DNA of 34,627 nt from Chitinilyticum litopenaei DSM 21440 (GCF_000428145.1 NZ_ATZJ01000046.1:1-34627), one strand, 5' to 3'; positions 6,976 through 14,785 are shown, counted from the first letter of the stretch. Notes: generated by a model not told the origin, from the sequence alone. Numbers and translations are program-made.

Positions 6976-7536
6976 ATGTCACACGACGACGTCATCCAGC
7001 AAACCCGCCACTGGCTCGAACAGGCCGTGATCGGCCTGAATCTCTGCCCCTTCGCCAAGGCGGTTTATGTGAAAAACCAGGTGCGCATCGTGGTGTCCTC
7101 CGCGCGTCATCTCGACGCCTTTCTTGAGGAACTGGATCGCGAACTGGCCTTGCTGGTCGCCGCCGATCCGGACCAGATCGACACCACCCTCTTGATACAC
7201 CCGACGCTGTTTGGCGACTTCGCCGAATTCACCGACCTGCTGGCGATTGCCGACGAGGTGCTGGTCGAGCACGAGCTGGAAGGCATCCTGCAGATCGCCA
7301 GCTTTCACCCGGATTATCAGTTCGACGGCACCGAGGCCGACGACATCGGCAACTACACCAACCGCGCGCCCTACCCGACGCTGCATCTGCTGCGCGAAGC
7401 CAGCATAGCGCGCGCCGTCGCCGCCTTCCCCGACCCCGAAGCCATTTACGGCCGCAATATCGCAACGCTGCAGAAGCTGGGTATAGCCGGCTGGCTGGCG
7501 CTGGGCCTTGGCGAATCGAAGGCGGGAAGCACGTAG
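6976..7536 (+). CDS. DUF1415 family protein
   Basis: 186 residues from the ATG at 6976 (a TTG five codons upstream is possible). The sequence matches DUF1415: TRHWLEQAVIGLNLCPFAK near the start, then IASFHPDYQFDGTEADDIGNYTNRAPYPTLHLLRE, shown here in two overlapping family blocks, at about residues 114-148. The function of the family is not established; conserved Cys, His and Asp residues suggest a metal- or redox-related cytoplasmic role. No convincing ribosome binding site is visible. It is divergent from nth and convergent with rsxE, and so breaks the common rsxE-nth arrangement. Confidence 0.85.
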   Translation: MSHDDVIQQTRHWLEQAVIGLNLCPFAKAVYVKNQVRIVVSSARHLDAFLEELDRELALLVAADPDQIDTTLLIHPTLFGDFAEFTDLLAIADEVLVEHELEGILQIASFHPDYQFDGTEADDIGNYTNRAPYPTLHLLREASIARAVAAFPDPEAIYGRNIATLQKLGIAGWLALGLGESKAGST

Positions 7537-7732
7537 CAGGCCTGCCGTTCCCAAAATCCACCACAGGGACACAGCGGCACAGAGAAAACCGCTGTCTTGC
7601 GGAGAAACTGGATCGTCCTGTTTCGCCGGGCCTGTCTTGCCTTTGTCACTCTGCCGTTAATGCTTTCCGGGCCATTCCGGACAATCTTTCCGATCAGGCG
7701 GCGGGGGCTGACCGGATGCCAGTTGCAGGCGT
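7537..7732. other. Intergenic gap with dispersed-repeat fragment
   Basis: Between the converging DUF1415 and rsxE genes. It contains a stretch near 7558-7592 of the CCACAGGGACACAGxGGCACAGAG type, a repeat often scattered between bacterial genes. No gene is supported here. Confidence 0.4.
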
Positions 7733-8446
7733 TCAGGCCGCCTGTTTCTCGGGCAGCGTGGCATCTTGTGGCGCCGCCAGTCTGGCCTTCGCCTCGGCGC
7801 GGCGATCGAGCGCCAGCTTGCCGGCGATCAGGAAACCCAGACCGATGAAGGCGCCGGGCGGCAGGATGGCCAGCAGGAACTGGTAGTTCCACTCGGCCGG
7901 AATCACGTGAATCACCCAGCTTTTCGCCGCCGGGCCAAAGACCAGATCGATGCCGGACAAGAGCGTGCCCTTGCCCAGCAGCTCGCGACCGGCGCCAAGG
8001 ATGGCCAGCACGACAGTCAGGCCCAGCCCCATGAAAAAACCGTCGAGCGCCGAATGCGCGACGCCGTTTTTCGAGGCATAGGCCTCGGCGCGCGCCAGCA
8101 CGATGCAGTTGGTGGTGATCAGCGGGATGAAGATCCCCAGCACCACATACAGGTCGTGCACGTAGGAATTCATCAGCAGATCGACCATCGTCACCAGCGC
8201 GGCGATGATCAGGATGAAAATCGGGCTGCGCAGTTCATTCGGGATGAATTCGCGCACCGCGGCCACCGCCGCGCCCGACACCAGCATCACCAGACTGGTG
8301 GCCAGGCCCAGCGACACGCCGTTGACGATGTTCGACGACATGACCAGCACCGGACACAGGCCGAGAATCTGCACAAGACCGGCATTCTGCTTCCAGATGC
8401 TGTTGCGGATGATGTCGCGGGCTTCGGCCCAGCTCATGATGCTCAT
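7733..8446 (-). CDS. rsxE: Rsx/Rnf electron transport complex subunit E
   Basis: 237 residues with six predicted membrane segments. Subunit E is one of the two homologous membrane subunits (A and E) of the Rnf complex, which couples electron transfer between ferredoxin and NAD(H) to ion movement and in enteric bacteria (as Rsx) keeps SoxR reduced. Family motifs include NAGLVQILGLCPVLVMS near the start and PLITTNCIVLARAEAYASK in the middle, each holding a conserved cysteine. The start at 8446 has AGGAG six bases upstream; the longer frame has no better site. It is the last gene of the operon and is separated from rsxG by a 202-base gap filled by a large inverted repeat. Confidence 0.96.
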   Translation of the reverse strand: MSIMSWAEARDIIRNSIWKQNAGLVQILGLCPVLVMSSNIVNGVSLGLATSLVMLVSGAAVAAVREFIPNELRSPIFILIIAALVTMVDLLMNSYVHDLYVVLGIFIPLITTNCIVLARAEAYASKNGVAHSALDGFFMGLGLTVVLAILGAGRELLGKGTLLSGIDLVFGPAAKSWVIHVIPAEWNYQFLLAILPPGAFIGLGFLIAGKLALDRRAEAKARLAAPQDATLPEKQAA

Positions 8447-8499
8447 AATTTGCTCCTGCCCCCGCACTTGCGGATAAAGGCAAAAAATTCAAAAACCTT

Positions 8500-8611
8500 C
8501 AACGCAGAGGCGCAGAGACGCGGAGGAAAAACAGAGAAATTAATTGGTTGCCAGTCAGCATGGAGAAGTAATTCAAACCGGTTTTCTCTGCGCCTCTGCG
8601 CCTCTGCGTTG
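8500..8611. repeat. Inverted repeat of CGCAGAG type inside the rsx operon
   Basis: CAACGCAGAGGCGCAGAG at 8500-8517 is matched by its complement CTCTGCGCCTCTGCGTTG at 8594-8611, with further matching bases inside both arms (AGAGAAA and TTTTCTCT). The arms belong to a repeat type (AACGCAGAGGCGCAGAGACGCAGAG) scattered in many proteobacterial genomes. In the rsxG-rsxE gap it would form a large hairpin in the mRNA and could weaken rsxE expression or shield the upstream mRNA. Confidence 0.85.
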
Positions 8612-8648
8612 GGTTTTGCTTTTTCTTCGCGACCTGCCTGATCCGGTG

Positions 8649-9275
8649 TTATTGCCCGAACAGGCTGGCGTGCTGTGCGTTCACGAAACCCAGCACATTG
8701 TGCACAGCCTTGACCACCGCGCGCGGGCTGATGGTCGCGCCGGCGAGGTAATCAAACTGGCCGCCATCCTTTTTCACCTTCCAGCCGGCATCCAGAGGAT
8801 CGGACAGGCTTTTCCCCGAAAACTGTTCGCTCCACGCCGATTTGGCCGCGTCGATGTAATCACCCAGACCCGGCGTTTCCTTGTGCGCGATCACGCGCAC
8901 GCCCTGCACGACACCGTCGCGATTCACGCCGACGAGCAATCTGATCTTGCCGGAATAGCCATCGGGGGCGACGGTCTCAACCACGGCGGCCACCGCCCGG
9001 CCCTGCTTTTGCGCAAGATAAAGCTGGCAGCCCGCCTCGACATTGAGGCGCTGGCAGTCTGCGGCAGCCAGCGTCTGCGCGGCGGCCAGCAGCTCGTTGT
9101 CATAGCTGCCCGCCGGCAAGACCTGCGCCAGCTGGGCGGTTTTGGCCGCCAGTTCGTTCCTTTGCACGATGTCGCGCGTGACGGCATAGGTGCCGGCCAT
9201 CAGCGCGGTGAACACCACGGCAAACACCAGCAGGGTCAGCGCGCCGCGCGTGCTGTTTTTCAGCATGGTCTTCAT
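8649..9275 (-). CDS. rsxG: Rsx/Rnf electron transport complex subunit G
   Basis: 208 residues: one N-terminal membrane segment (about residues 11-32), then a periplasmic FMN-binding domain. FMN is attached covalently to the Thr of a (S/T)GAT motif by the flavin transferase ApbE. Here the motif reads FDYLAGATISPRAVVKAV at about residues 180-197. The acceptor Thr is kept, but the first residue is Ala rather than the usual Ser or Thr. The start codon overlaps the rsxD stop (ATGA), so the two genes are translationally coupled. A second in-frame ATG three codons on is possible. Other family marks are GVRVIAHKETPGLGDYID and LSDPLDAGW. Confidence 0.95.
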   Translation of the reverse strand: MKTMLKNSTRGALTLLVFAVVFTALMAGTYAVTRDIVQRNELAAKTAQLAQVLPAGSYDNELLAAAQTLAAADCQRLNVEAGCQLYLAQKQGRAVAAVVETVAPDGYSGKIRLLVGVNRDGVVQGVRVIAHKETPGLGDYIDAAKSAWSEQFSGKSLSDPLDAGWKVKKDGGQFDYLAGATISPRAVVKAVHNVLGFVNAQHASLFGQ

Positions 9276-10333
9276 GCTTTCGCCCCCTTCTTGCGGCTAT
9301 CGTTCTGTTTGGCCTTGCGGCCAAAGACTTTCGGCTGCGTGTACTGGTCGATAAAGGGTGCGGCAATATTCATGATGATCACGGCAAAGGCCACGCCGTC
9401 GGGGTAGCCGCCAAACACGCGGATGCAGTAGGTGAGCACGCCGATGCTGGCGCCAAAGATCAGCCGCCCGCGCGGCGTGGTCGGGCCGGAAACCGGGTCG
9501 GTGACGATGAAAAAGGCCGCCAGCATGGCCGCACCGCCAAACAAATGGAAAACGGGCGAGGTGTAATGGCCTGGGTCGTACAGATGCATGGCGCCAGCCA
9601 GCACGCCAAGGCCCGCCAGAAAGGCCAGCGGGGTTTGCCAGGGGATGATGCGGCTGGCCAGCAGATAGAGGCCGCCCACCAGATAGGCGAGCGCAATCCA
9701 GCCCATCTGGCTGGGCAGCCAGCCGCCCGTGGCAAACAGCGCGCCGGACAGCACATCGCCGAGATGGCCATGCTGGATCAGCGCGGTCTTCACCATATCA
9801 AGCGGCGTCGCTGAAGCAATCGCGTCAAAGCTGAGCCCGGCCGGCAGGCTGCCGGTAAAGATGTAGGCGATCTGGGCCGCCGCATCGAGATCGACACCCG
9901 GCAAGGCCAGCGGCGCTGCCCAGCGCGACATCTGCGCGGGAAACGACACGATCATCACCGCAAAGCCGATCATCGCCGGGTTGAAGGGATTCTGCCCGAG
10001 GCCACCGTAAAGATGCTTGCCCACCGCAATGGCGATAAAGGTCGCCAGCACCACCATCCACCAGCCACCCAGCGGCGGCATGGACAGCGCCAGCAGCCAG
10101 GCGGTGACGATGGCCGAGCCATCGCTCAGAAAAGGCTTGAGCGGATACTTGCGCAGCTTGAGACAGCCGGCTTCGGTCGCCAGCGCGGTGACGGTGGCCA
10201 GCAGCAGTTGCAGCAGAATGCCGACGCCGAACACGTGCACATAGACGGCAATCGCCGGCAGCAAGGCGGCGGCCACCTTGAGCATCACCACCTGCAGCGG
10301 CGTCGGCTTCACGAAAAACGGAGAAGTATTCAT
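9272..10333 (-). CDS. rsxD: Rsx/Rnf electron transport complex subunit D
   Basis: 353 residues with about nine membrane segments. Subunit D carries covalent FMN on a Thr in a family motif that here reads DAIASATPLDMVKTAL (about residue 180). Further family blocks are LGQNPFNPAMIGFAVMIVSFP, FFIVTDPVSGPTTPRGRLIFG and RVFGGYPDGVAFAVIIMNI. It is translationally coupled at both ends: its ATG overlaps the stop of the hydrolase gene by four bases, and its stop overlaps the rsxG start by four. The protein pairs with RsxG in moving electrons across the membrane part of the complex. Confidence 0.96.
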   Translation of the reverse strand: MNTSPFFVKPTPLQVVMLKVAAALLPAIAVYVHVFGVGILLQLLLATVTALATEAGCLKLRKYPLKPFLSDGSAIVTAWLLALSMPPLGGWWMVVLATFIAIAVGKHLYGGLGQNPFNPAMIGFAVMIVSFPAQMSRWAAPLALPGVDLDAAAQIAYIFTGSLPAGLSFDAIASATPLDMVKTALIQHGHLGDVLSGALFATGGWLPSQMGWIALAYLVGGLYLLASRIIPWQTPLAFLAGLGVLAGAMHLYDPGHYTSPVFHLFGGAAMLAAFFIVTDPVSGPTTPRGRLIFGASIGVLTYCIRVFGGYPDGVAFAVIIMNIAAPFIDQYTQPKVFGRKAKQNDSRKKGAKA

Positions 10334-10890
10334 CGTTGGTCCATCAGCGGGTCAAGGCTTGCGCTCTGTTGCAAGTCCTCCAGAAGCGCCCAGCCCTGCG
10401 GCCAGTCACCCAGATTCGATTCGGCATTGATATGCCCCGCCTCGCCCGCATCGACCAGCCGTGCGCCCCAGGCGGCGGCGGCCGTGTCGGCGAAGTCGAA
10501 GGCGGCATACGGATCGTTGCGGCTGGCCACCACCACGCTGGCAAACGGCAGTTGCGCCAGCTCCAGCGTGGCAAAGCTCATGCAGGCCGCCGGATAGCCG
10601 GCGCGCCACGGGTTCGGCGGCGCGACCAGCAGTGCGCCGGCGACCTTGCCGCTATCGTGCTGCGCGGCCCAGTGCGCCACCAGCAGGCAGCCCAGGCTGT
10701 GCGCCACCAGCCACACCGGCCCATCCGCCTTCTGCACCGCGGCATCGAGCACGGCCATCCACTCGGCGCAATCGGGTTGCTGCCAGTCGCGCTGTTCAAC
10801 GCGCTGCAAGCCGGGATGCAGCGCCTGCCAGCGGCTTTGCCAGTGGGCGGGCCCCGAGCCGAAATAGCCGGGCAGGATCAGCACGCTCAT
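10330..10890 (-). CDS. RBBP9/YdeN-type alpha/beta hydrolase within the rsx operon
   Basis: 186 residues, the length of the RBBP9/YdeN serine hydrolase family. The start VLILPGYFGSGPAHWQSRW is typical. The nucleophile Ser66 lies in VAHSLGCLLVAHW, the acid Asp in VVASRNDPYAAF, and the His in EAGHINAESNLGDWPQG. Substrates of this family are poorly known. The gene overlaps rsxC by four bases upstream and rsxD by four downstream (both ATGA-type), so it is co-translated with the Rnf genes although it is not a known subunit of the complex. The protein should be cytoplasmic, as no signal or membrane segment is seen. Confidence 0.88.
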   Translation of the reverse strand: MSVLILPGYFGSGPAHWQSRWQALHPGLQRVEQRDWQQPDCAEWMAVLDAAVQKADGPVWLVAHSLGCLLVAHWAAQHDSGKVAGALLVAPPNPWRAGYPAACMSFATLELAQLPFASVVVASRNDPYAAFDFADTAAAAWGARLVDAGEAGHINAESNLGDWPQGWALLEDLQQSASLDPLMDQR

Positions 10891-13415
10891 GCGTCACCGC
10901 CTTCTTTGGCGGCCTTGCGGGCCTTGGCGGCTTCCATGGCGGCGCGAATCTTCGCGGCCTTGTCCGGATCAATGGCGGGCTTGGCCGGTGTTTCGGCAGG
11001 CGCAGCAACCGGGGTATCTGCCGCCAGCCCTTCCTGCCCCTTGCTTGCCGGAGCATCCACTACCGGGGTATCTGCGGGTGGGGTTTCCACCGGTGCGCGA
11101 CCTTCCTTCCTGGCCTTGGCGGCCTCCATCGCGGCGCGGATTTTCGCGGCCTTTTCCGGATCAAGCGCCGGCTTGGTGGCTGGCTCTGCAGGCGCAGCAA
11201 CCGGGGTATCTGCCGCCAGCCCATCCTGCCCCTTGCTTGCCGGAGCATCCACTACCGGGGTATCTGCGGGCGGAGTTTCCACCGGTGCGCGGCCTTCCTT
11301 CCTGGCCTTGGCGGCTTCCATCGCGGCGCGAATCTTCGCGGCCTTTTCCGGATCGATGGCGGGCTTGGCGGGGGTATCCACCGCCAGCCCTTCCTGCCCC
11401 TTGCTTGCCGGGGCATCAACTACCGGTGTATCTGCGGGCGTGGTTTCCGCCGGCGCGCGGCCTTCTTTTTTCGCCTTGGCGGCTTCCATCGCCGCACGTA
11501 TCTTCGCGGCCTTTTCCGGGTCGATGGCGGGCTTGGCCTCCGCGGAAGGGGCAGCAGTTTCCGTCACAGCGCCTTCGGCCGCGGCCTTGCGGGCCTTGGC
11601 CGCTTCCATCACGGCACGGATTTTCGCGGCTTTTTCCTCATCCAGCGCATGGGCCGGCTTGGCCTCCGGCGTGGCGCCGCCGGCGTCTGCCGCAGCCCTG
11701 GCCGCCTTCTTGGCGGCTGCGGCTTCCATGGCGGCGCGAATCTTGGCGGCCTTGTCGTCCGCCAAAGCGACGGCAGGCGCAGCCTGCTGACCGTCCCCCT
11801 CTCCCTCGGGGAGAGGGTTGGGGGTGAGGGCGGCGGCGTTTGCCGAACCAGCGCCCGCCTTGGCGGCAGCAGCCCGCTCCATCGCCGCCTTGATCTTGGC
11901 GGCCTTGTCGTCATCCAGCGCGGGGGCGGCTTCCGGCTTGGGCGCGGCGCGCGCGGCCAGGCGGGCGGCCTTTTCTTCCTTCTCGCGCTCTTCGCGGAAC
12001 TGCTTGAATTCATGACGCTGACGCGCCAGGTCGGCGGCCTTCTTGGCCGATTCGGCGGCCCAGATTTCCGACTTGGCGAAGCGGTAATAGTCGACCAGCT
12101 GGATGCTCGACGGGCACACGTAGGCGCAGGCGCCGCATTCGATGCAGTCGAACAGGTTCCATTCTTGCGCCTTGCCGAAATTCTTGCTGCGCGCGAACCA
12201 GTACAGGTCCATGGGCTGCAGCTCCTGCGGGCAGGCGACCGCGCACTCGCCGCAGCGGATGCACGGCATTTCCGGCTGCTTGGGCTGGAAATGCGCGGGC
12301 GAGCGGGCAATCACGCAATTGCCCGCCTTGGTAAGACCGACCGACGTATCGGGCAGCTCGAAGCCCATCATGGGGCCGCCATAGATATACCCCTCGCAGT
12401 TACCCAAATCACCGGCAAAATTCAGCAGCTCGGCAATCGGTGTGCCGATCAGCGCTTCGACATTGCCCGCACGCGACACATTGCCGGTCAGCGTGACAAT
12501 CCGGCTGATGACCGGCTCGGCGTGTTCCAGCGCGCGGTAGATGGTGTAAACGGTGGCAACGTTGAAGCACTGCACGCCCAGATCGGTCGAGCGCACGCCG
12601 CTGGGCACTTCCTTGTTGGTCAGGAGCTTGATCAGCTGCTTGGCGCCGCCCGACGGGTAGAGCGTCGGCACGACCACGACATGCGCGTTGGCGAGGCCGC
12701 TGGTGGCCAGCGCCTCGCGCATGGCCAGTACGGCTTCGGGCTTGTTGTCCTCGATGCCGACCAGCACCTGGCGTGCGCCGAGCAACTGCGCGACGATGGC
12801 GATGCCGGCGGCGATATCGCTGGCGCGCTCGCGCATCAGGCGGTCGTCGCAGGTGATGAAGGGCTCGCACTCGGCGCCGTTGATGACCAGTGTGTCCAGA
12901 CCATCGCGACCGGAAAGCTTGAGGTGCGAAGGAAACACCGCCCCGCCCAGCCCCACCACGCCCATGTCGCGCAGGTAGTCGCGAATCGTCCTCCTGTCGC
13001 CGCTGGCGAGCAGCGAACGCCAGTCGAGCGTGCTGCGCTCGCCCCATTCGTCGCGCCCGTCGCTGTCTATCGTCACGCACAGCTCGGCCAGACCCGAAGG
13101 ATGGGCGACAACCTGCGCGTCGATGGCGACAACCCGGCCCGAGGTCGGCGCATGCACGGCAACCGACACCGTGCCATCCGCCGCAGCCAGCAGCTGGCCC
13201 TTTTTGACCTCGTCGCCAACATTCACCAGACACTTAGCGCGGTTGCCGATGCTCTGCTGCAGCGGCACAACCAGCCTGGCCGGCAGCGGCGCGGCAACAA
13301 TGGGAGTCTGATTCGACAGGTGCTTCATTTCCGGCGGGTGCACGCCACCGCTGAAGCGGTACACCGGCTGGGTATTGGCCGGCAGCCCGGCCTGCGGTTT
13401 GGCGGGCGCGTTCAT
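10887..13415 (-). CDS. rsxC: Rsx/Rnf electron transport complex subunit C with long repetitive tail
   Basis: 842 residues. RnfC is the peripheral subunit that binds NADH and FMN and holds two 4Fe-4S clusters. The N-terminal part reads YRFSGGVHPPEMK, then a biotinyl-lipoyl-like and SLBB-type region with GVVGLGGAVFPSHLKL. The cluster motifs are CIRCGECAVACP (about 385-396) and CIECGACAYVCP (about 423-434). From about residue 450 to the end runs an Ala/Lys/Glu/Pro-rich tail with seven copies of a KAAKIRAAMEAA-type block. This tail is longer than in short RnfC proteins, though long tails are known in the family. The start at 13415 overlaps the rsxB stop (ATGA). A repeat-derived peptide, LTPNPLPEGEG, sits in the tail. 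Confidence 0.96.
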   Translation of the reverse strand: MNAPAKPQAGLPANTQPVYRFSGGVHPPEMKHLSNQTPIVAAPLPARLVVPLQQSIGNRAKCLVNVGDEVKKGQLLAAADGTVSVAVHAPTSGRVVAIDAQVVAHPSGLAELCVTIDSDGRDEWGERSTLDWRSLLASGDRRTIRDYLRDMGVVGLGGAVFPSHLKLSGRDGLDTLVINGAECEPFITCDDRLMRERASDIAAGIAIVAQLLGARQVLVGIEDNKPEAVLAMREALATSGLANAHVVVVPTLYPSGGAKQLIKLLTNKEVPSGVRSTDLGVQCFNVATVYTIYRALEHAEPVISRIVTLTGNVSRAGNVEALIGTPIAELLNFAGDLGNCEGYIYGGPMMGFELPDTSVGLTKAGNCVIARSPAHFQPKQPEMPCIRCGECAVACPQELQPMDLYWFARSKNFGKAQEWNLFDCIECGACAYVCPSSIQLVDYYRFAKSEIWAAESAKKAADLARQRHEFKQFREEREKEEKAARLAARAAPKPEAAPALDDDKAAKIKAAMERAAAAKAGAGSANAAALTPNPLPEGEGDGQQAAPAVALADDKAAKIRAAMEAAAAKKAARAAADAGGATPEAKPAHALDEEKAAKIRAVMEAAKARKAAAEGAVTETAAPSAEAKPAIDPEKAAKIRAAMEAAKAKKEGRAPAETTPADTPVVDAPASKGQEGLAVDTPAKPAIDPEKAAKIRAAMEAAKARKEGRAPVETPPADTPVVDAPASKGQDGLAADTPVAAPAEPATKPALDPEKAAKIRAAMEAAKARKEGRAPVETPPADTPVVDAPASKGQEGLAADTPVAAPAETPAKPAIDPDKAAKIRAAMEAAKARKAAKEGGDA
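10896..11530 (-). repeat. Tandem coding repeats in the rsxC tail
   Basis: Near-identical units encode the KAAKIRAAMEAAKARKEGRA block plus a Pro-rich linker (PADTPVVDAPASKGQ). The shared marker TTGCTTGCCG occurs at 11041, 11233 and 11401, giving units of 192 and 168 bases (64 and 56 residues). The eight-residue difference falls in the AAPAE linker. The high DNA identity implies recent expansion and possible length variation. Four older, diverged copies of the helix block lie upstream in the tail. Confidence 0.85.
11793..11828 (-). repeat. Dispersed GAGGGAGAGGG palindrome inside the rsxC coding sequence
   Basis: The stretch contains CCCTCTCC and GGAGAGGG arms around a TCGG centre and then GGGGGTGAGG. 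It belongs to a repeat commonly found between genes in GC-rich Proteobacteria. Here it is read in frame as LTPNPLPEGEGDG, so it has inserted without breaking the reading frame, in the disordered tail between helix blocks. Confidence 0.8.
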
Positions 13416-13969
13416 GCGGTCACCTTCAGCTGAATCACGGGGTAGCGCCATTTCCACGATTGCACGGTTTCTCCAACCGTCACCATGCTGATGCAATCCA
13501 CCGGACAGGGGGCGAGACACAGCTCGCAACCGGTGCATTCGCTCTCGATGATGGTATGCATGTGCTTGGCGGCGCCGACAATGGCATCGACCGGGCAGGC
13601 CTGGATGCACAAGGTGCAGCCGATGCAGGTGTTTTCGTCGATGATGGCGACGCTTTTCGGCTTTTCTTCGCCGTTTTCCGCATTCAGCGGCTTGAATTCG
13701 ACGCCGAGCAGGTCGGCGAGCTTGCGCACGCCGTCGTCACCGCCGGGCGGGCACTGGTTGATGTCGGCCTCGCCGTCGGCAATCGCCGTGGCGTAGGGCT
13801 TGCAGCCCGGATAGCCGCACTGCCCGCATTGCGTCTGCGGCAGGATGGCGTCGATCTTGTCGACCAGCGGATCCTCGTCAACCTTGTACTTGATGGCGGC
13901 CCAGCCCAGCACGGCCCCCAGAAGGATGGCCAGCAGGGCCATCAGTGCAACGGCAAGCAGAAAACTCAT
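13412..13969 (-). CDS. rsxB: Rsx/Rnf electron transport complex subunit B
   Basis: 185 residues. It has one N-terminal membrane helix (about 3-26), then the 4Fe-4S domain CGQCGYPGCKPYA...NQCPPGG (about 48-76), then two ferredoxin-type 4Fe-4S motifs, CIGCTLCIQACP (about 113) and CTGCELCLAPCP (about 143). RnfB is the likely entry or exit point for ferredoxin electrons. The ATG has AGGAAA about eight bases upstream. Its stop overlaps the rsxC start. Upstream, a 139-base repeat-rich gap separates it from rsxA, whereas these genes usually sit close together. Confidence 0.97.
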   Translation of the reverse strand: MSFLLAVALMALLAILLGAVLGWAAIKYKVDEDPLVDKIDAILPQTQCGQCGYPGCKPYATAIADGEADINQCPPGGDDGVRKLADLLGVEFKPLNAENGEEKPKSVAIIDENTCIGCTLCIQACPVDAIVGAAKHMHTIIESECTGCELCLAPCPVDCISMVTVGETVQSWKWRYPVIQLKVTA

Positions 13970-13979
13970 TGGTATTTCC

Positions 13980-14106
13980 TGTGAGGTGTGAGGTGTGAGG
14001 TGTGAGGGGTAAACCCCGCAGACCTAACTCCTCCTCCCCAATAATTTCCAGTGCAAGCCCGGTAAAAAACGAGCGCACCCCTCACGCTTGACTCCTCACG
14101 CCTCAC
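13980..14106. repeat. GTGAGG-type repeat between rsxA and rsxB
   Basis: Tandem GTGAGGT units at 13981-14009 and complementary CCTCAC-type units at 14080-14106 face each other across about 70 bases, including TCCTCACGCCTCAC at the far end. They can pair into a long imperfect hairpin in the rsx mRNA. The sequence is of the scattered repeat type and carries no gene. Confidence 0.75.
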
Positions 14107-14108
14107 TC

Positions 14109-14690
14109 TTACTTCACCAGACCGGCAAAACCCATGAAGGCCAGGCTCATCAGGCCGGCGGTGATGAAGGCAATCGGCGTGCCCTTGAAGGCCGCCGGGA
14201 TGTCGGCCCCTTCGAGCCGTTCGCGGATCGACGCAAACAGGATCAGGATCAGCGAAAAACCCAGCGCCGAACCAAAGCCGAAAATCAGCGACTCGGCAAA
14301 GCCGTGTTTCGCCGTCGAATTGATCAGCGGCACGCCAAGCACCGCGCAATTGGTGGTGATCAGCGGCAGATAAATGCCCAGCACCTGATACAGCACCGGG
14401 CTGGTCTTGTGGATGAACATTTCGGTGAACTGCACGATGGCGGCGATCATCACGATAAAGGCCAGCGTGCGCAGGTATTCGAGCTGCCAGGCGATCAGCA
14501 GCTGATCAATCAGCCACGAGGTGCCCGACGCCAGCGTCAACACAAAGGCAGTGGCCAGCCCCATGCCAATCGAGGCCTCGAGCTTTTTCGACACGCCCAT
14601 AAAGGGGCACAGGCCGAGAATGCGCACCAGCACGACGTTGTTGACCAGCACGGCGCCGATCAGCAGCAGGACATAATGACTGAGATCCAT
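14109..14690 (-). CDS. rsxA: Rsx/Rnf electron transport complex subunit A
   Basis: 193 residues with six membrane segments; the first gene of the operon. Subunit A is homologous to RsxE and is packed in the membrane in inverted topology. Diagnostic blocks are NNVVLVRILGLCPFMGVSKKLEAS near the start and PLITTNCAVLGVPLINSTAKHG in the middle, shown here as two family motifs, each with a conserved Cys. The start at 14690 (MDLSHYV) matches where family members begin. The ATG seven codons upstream would add a non-conserved extension. No strong Shine-Dalgarno site is present. A plausible promoter lies at 14728-14757. Confidence 0.96.
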   Translation of the reverse strand: MDLSHYVLLLIGAVLVNNVVLVRILGLCPFMGVSKKLEASIGMGLATAFVLTLASGTSWLIDQLLIAWQLEYLRTLAFIVMIAAIVQFTEMFIHKTSPVLYQVLGIYLPLITTNCAVLGVPLINSTAKHGFAESLIFGFGSALGFSLILILFASIRERLEGADIPAAFKGTPIAFITAGLMSLAFMGFAGLVK

Positions 14691-14727
14691 GCGGAATCCA
14701 TGTCGGGACAAGGGCAGACAATGCGGA

Positions 14728-14785
14728 ATTATCCGCCCTTATCGTAGTTTTCATCAATAACCGAATAATCTATCGAAATAACCGA
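14728..14785 (-). promoter_or_regulatory. Candidate rsx operon promoter with paired direct repeats
   Basis: On the minus strand TTGATG (14752-14757) and GATAAT (14728-14733) are separated by 18 bases and resemble -35 and -10 boxes. Upstream, TCGGTTATT occurs twice (14777-14785 and 14756-14764), 21 bases apart, or two helical turns, the nearer copy touching the -35 box. This layout suits an activator or repressor binding as a dimer or tandem; the protein is unknown. Confidence 0.45.

Noticed and set aside
11060..12310. Several minus-strand frames rich in Pro and Arg inside rsxC
   Set aside because: Alternative-frame shadows of the repetitive rsxC tail.
10461..13433. A 990-codon open frame on the plus strand opposite rsxC
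   Set aside because: It is antisense to rsxC, with Arg/Gly/Leu-rich composition and no recognisable domain; a by-product of GC-rich, repetitive codons.
13980..14106. CRISPR-like tandem repeats between rsxA and rsxB
   Set aside because: The units are short (7-10 bases), lack spacers and face a complementary copy; this is a hairpin-forming dispersed repeat.
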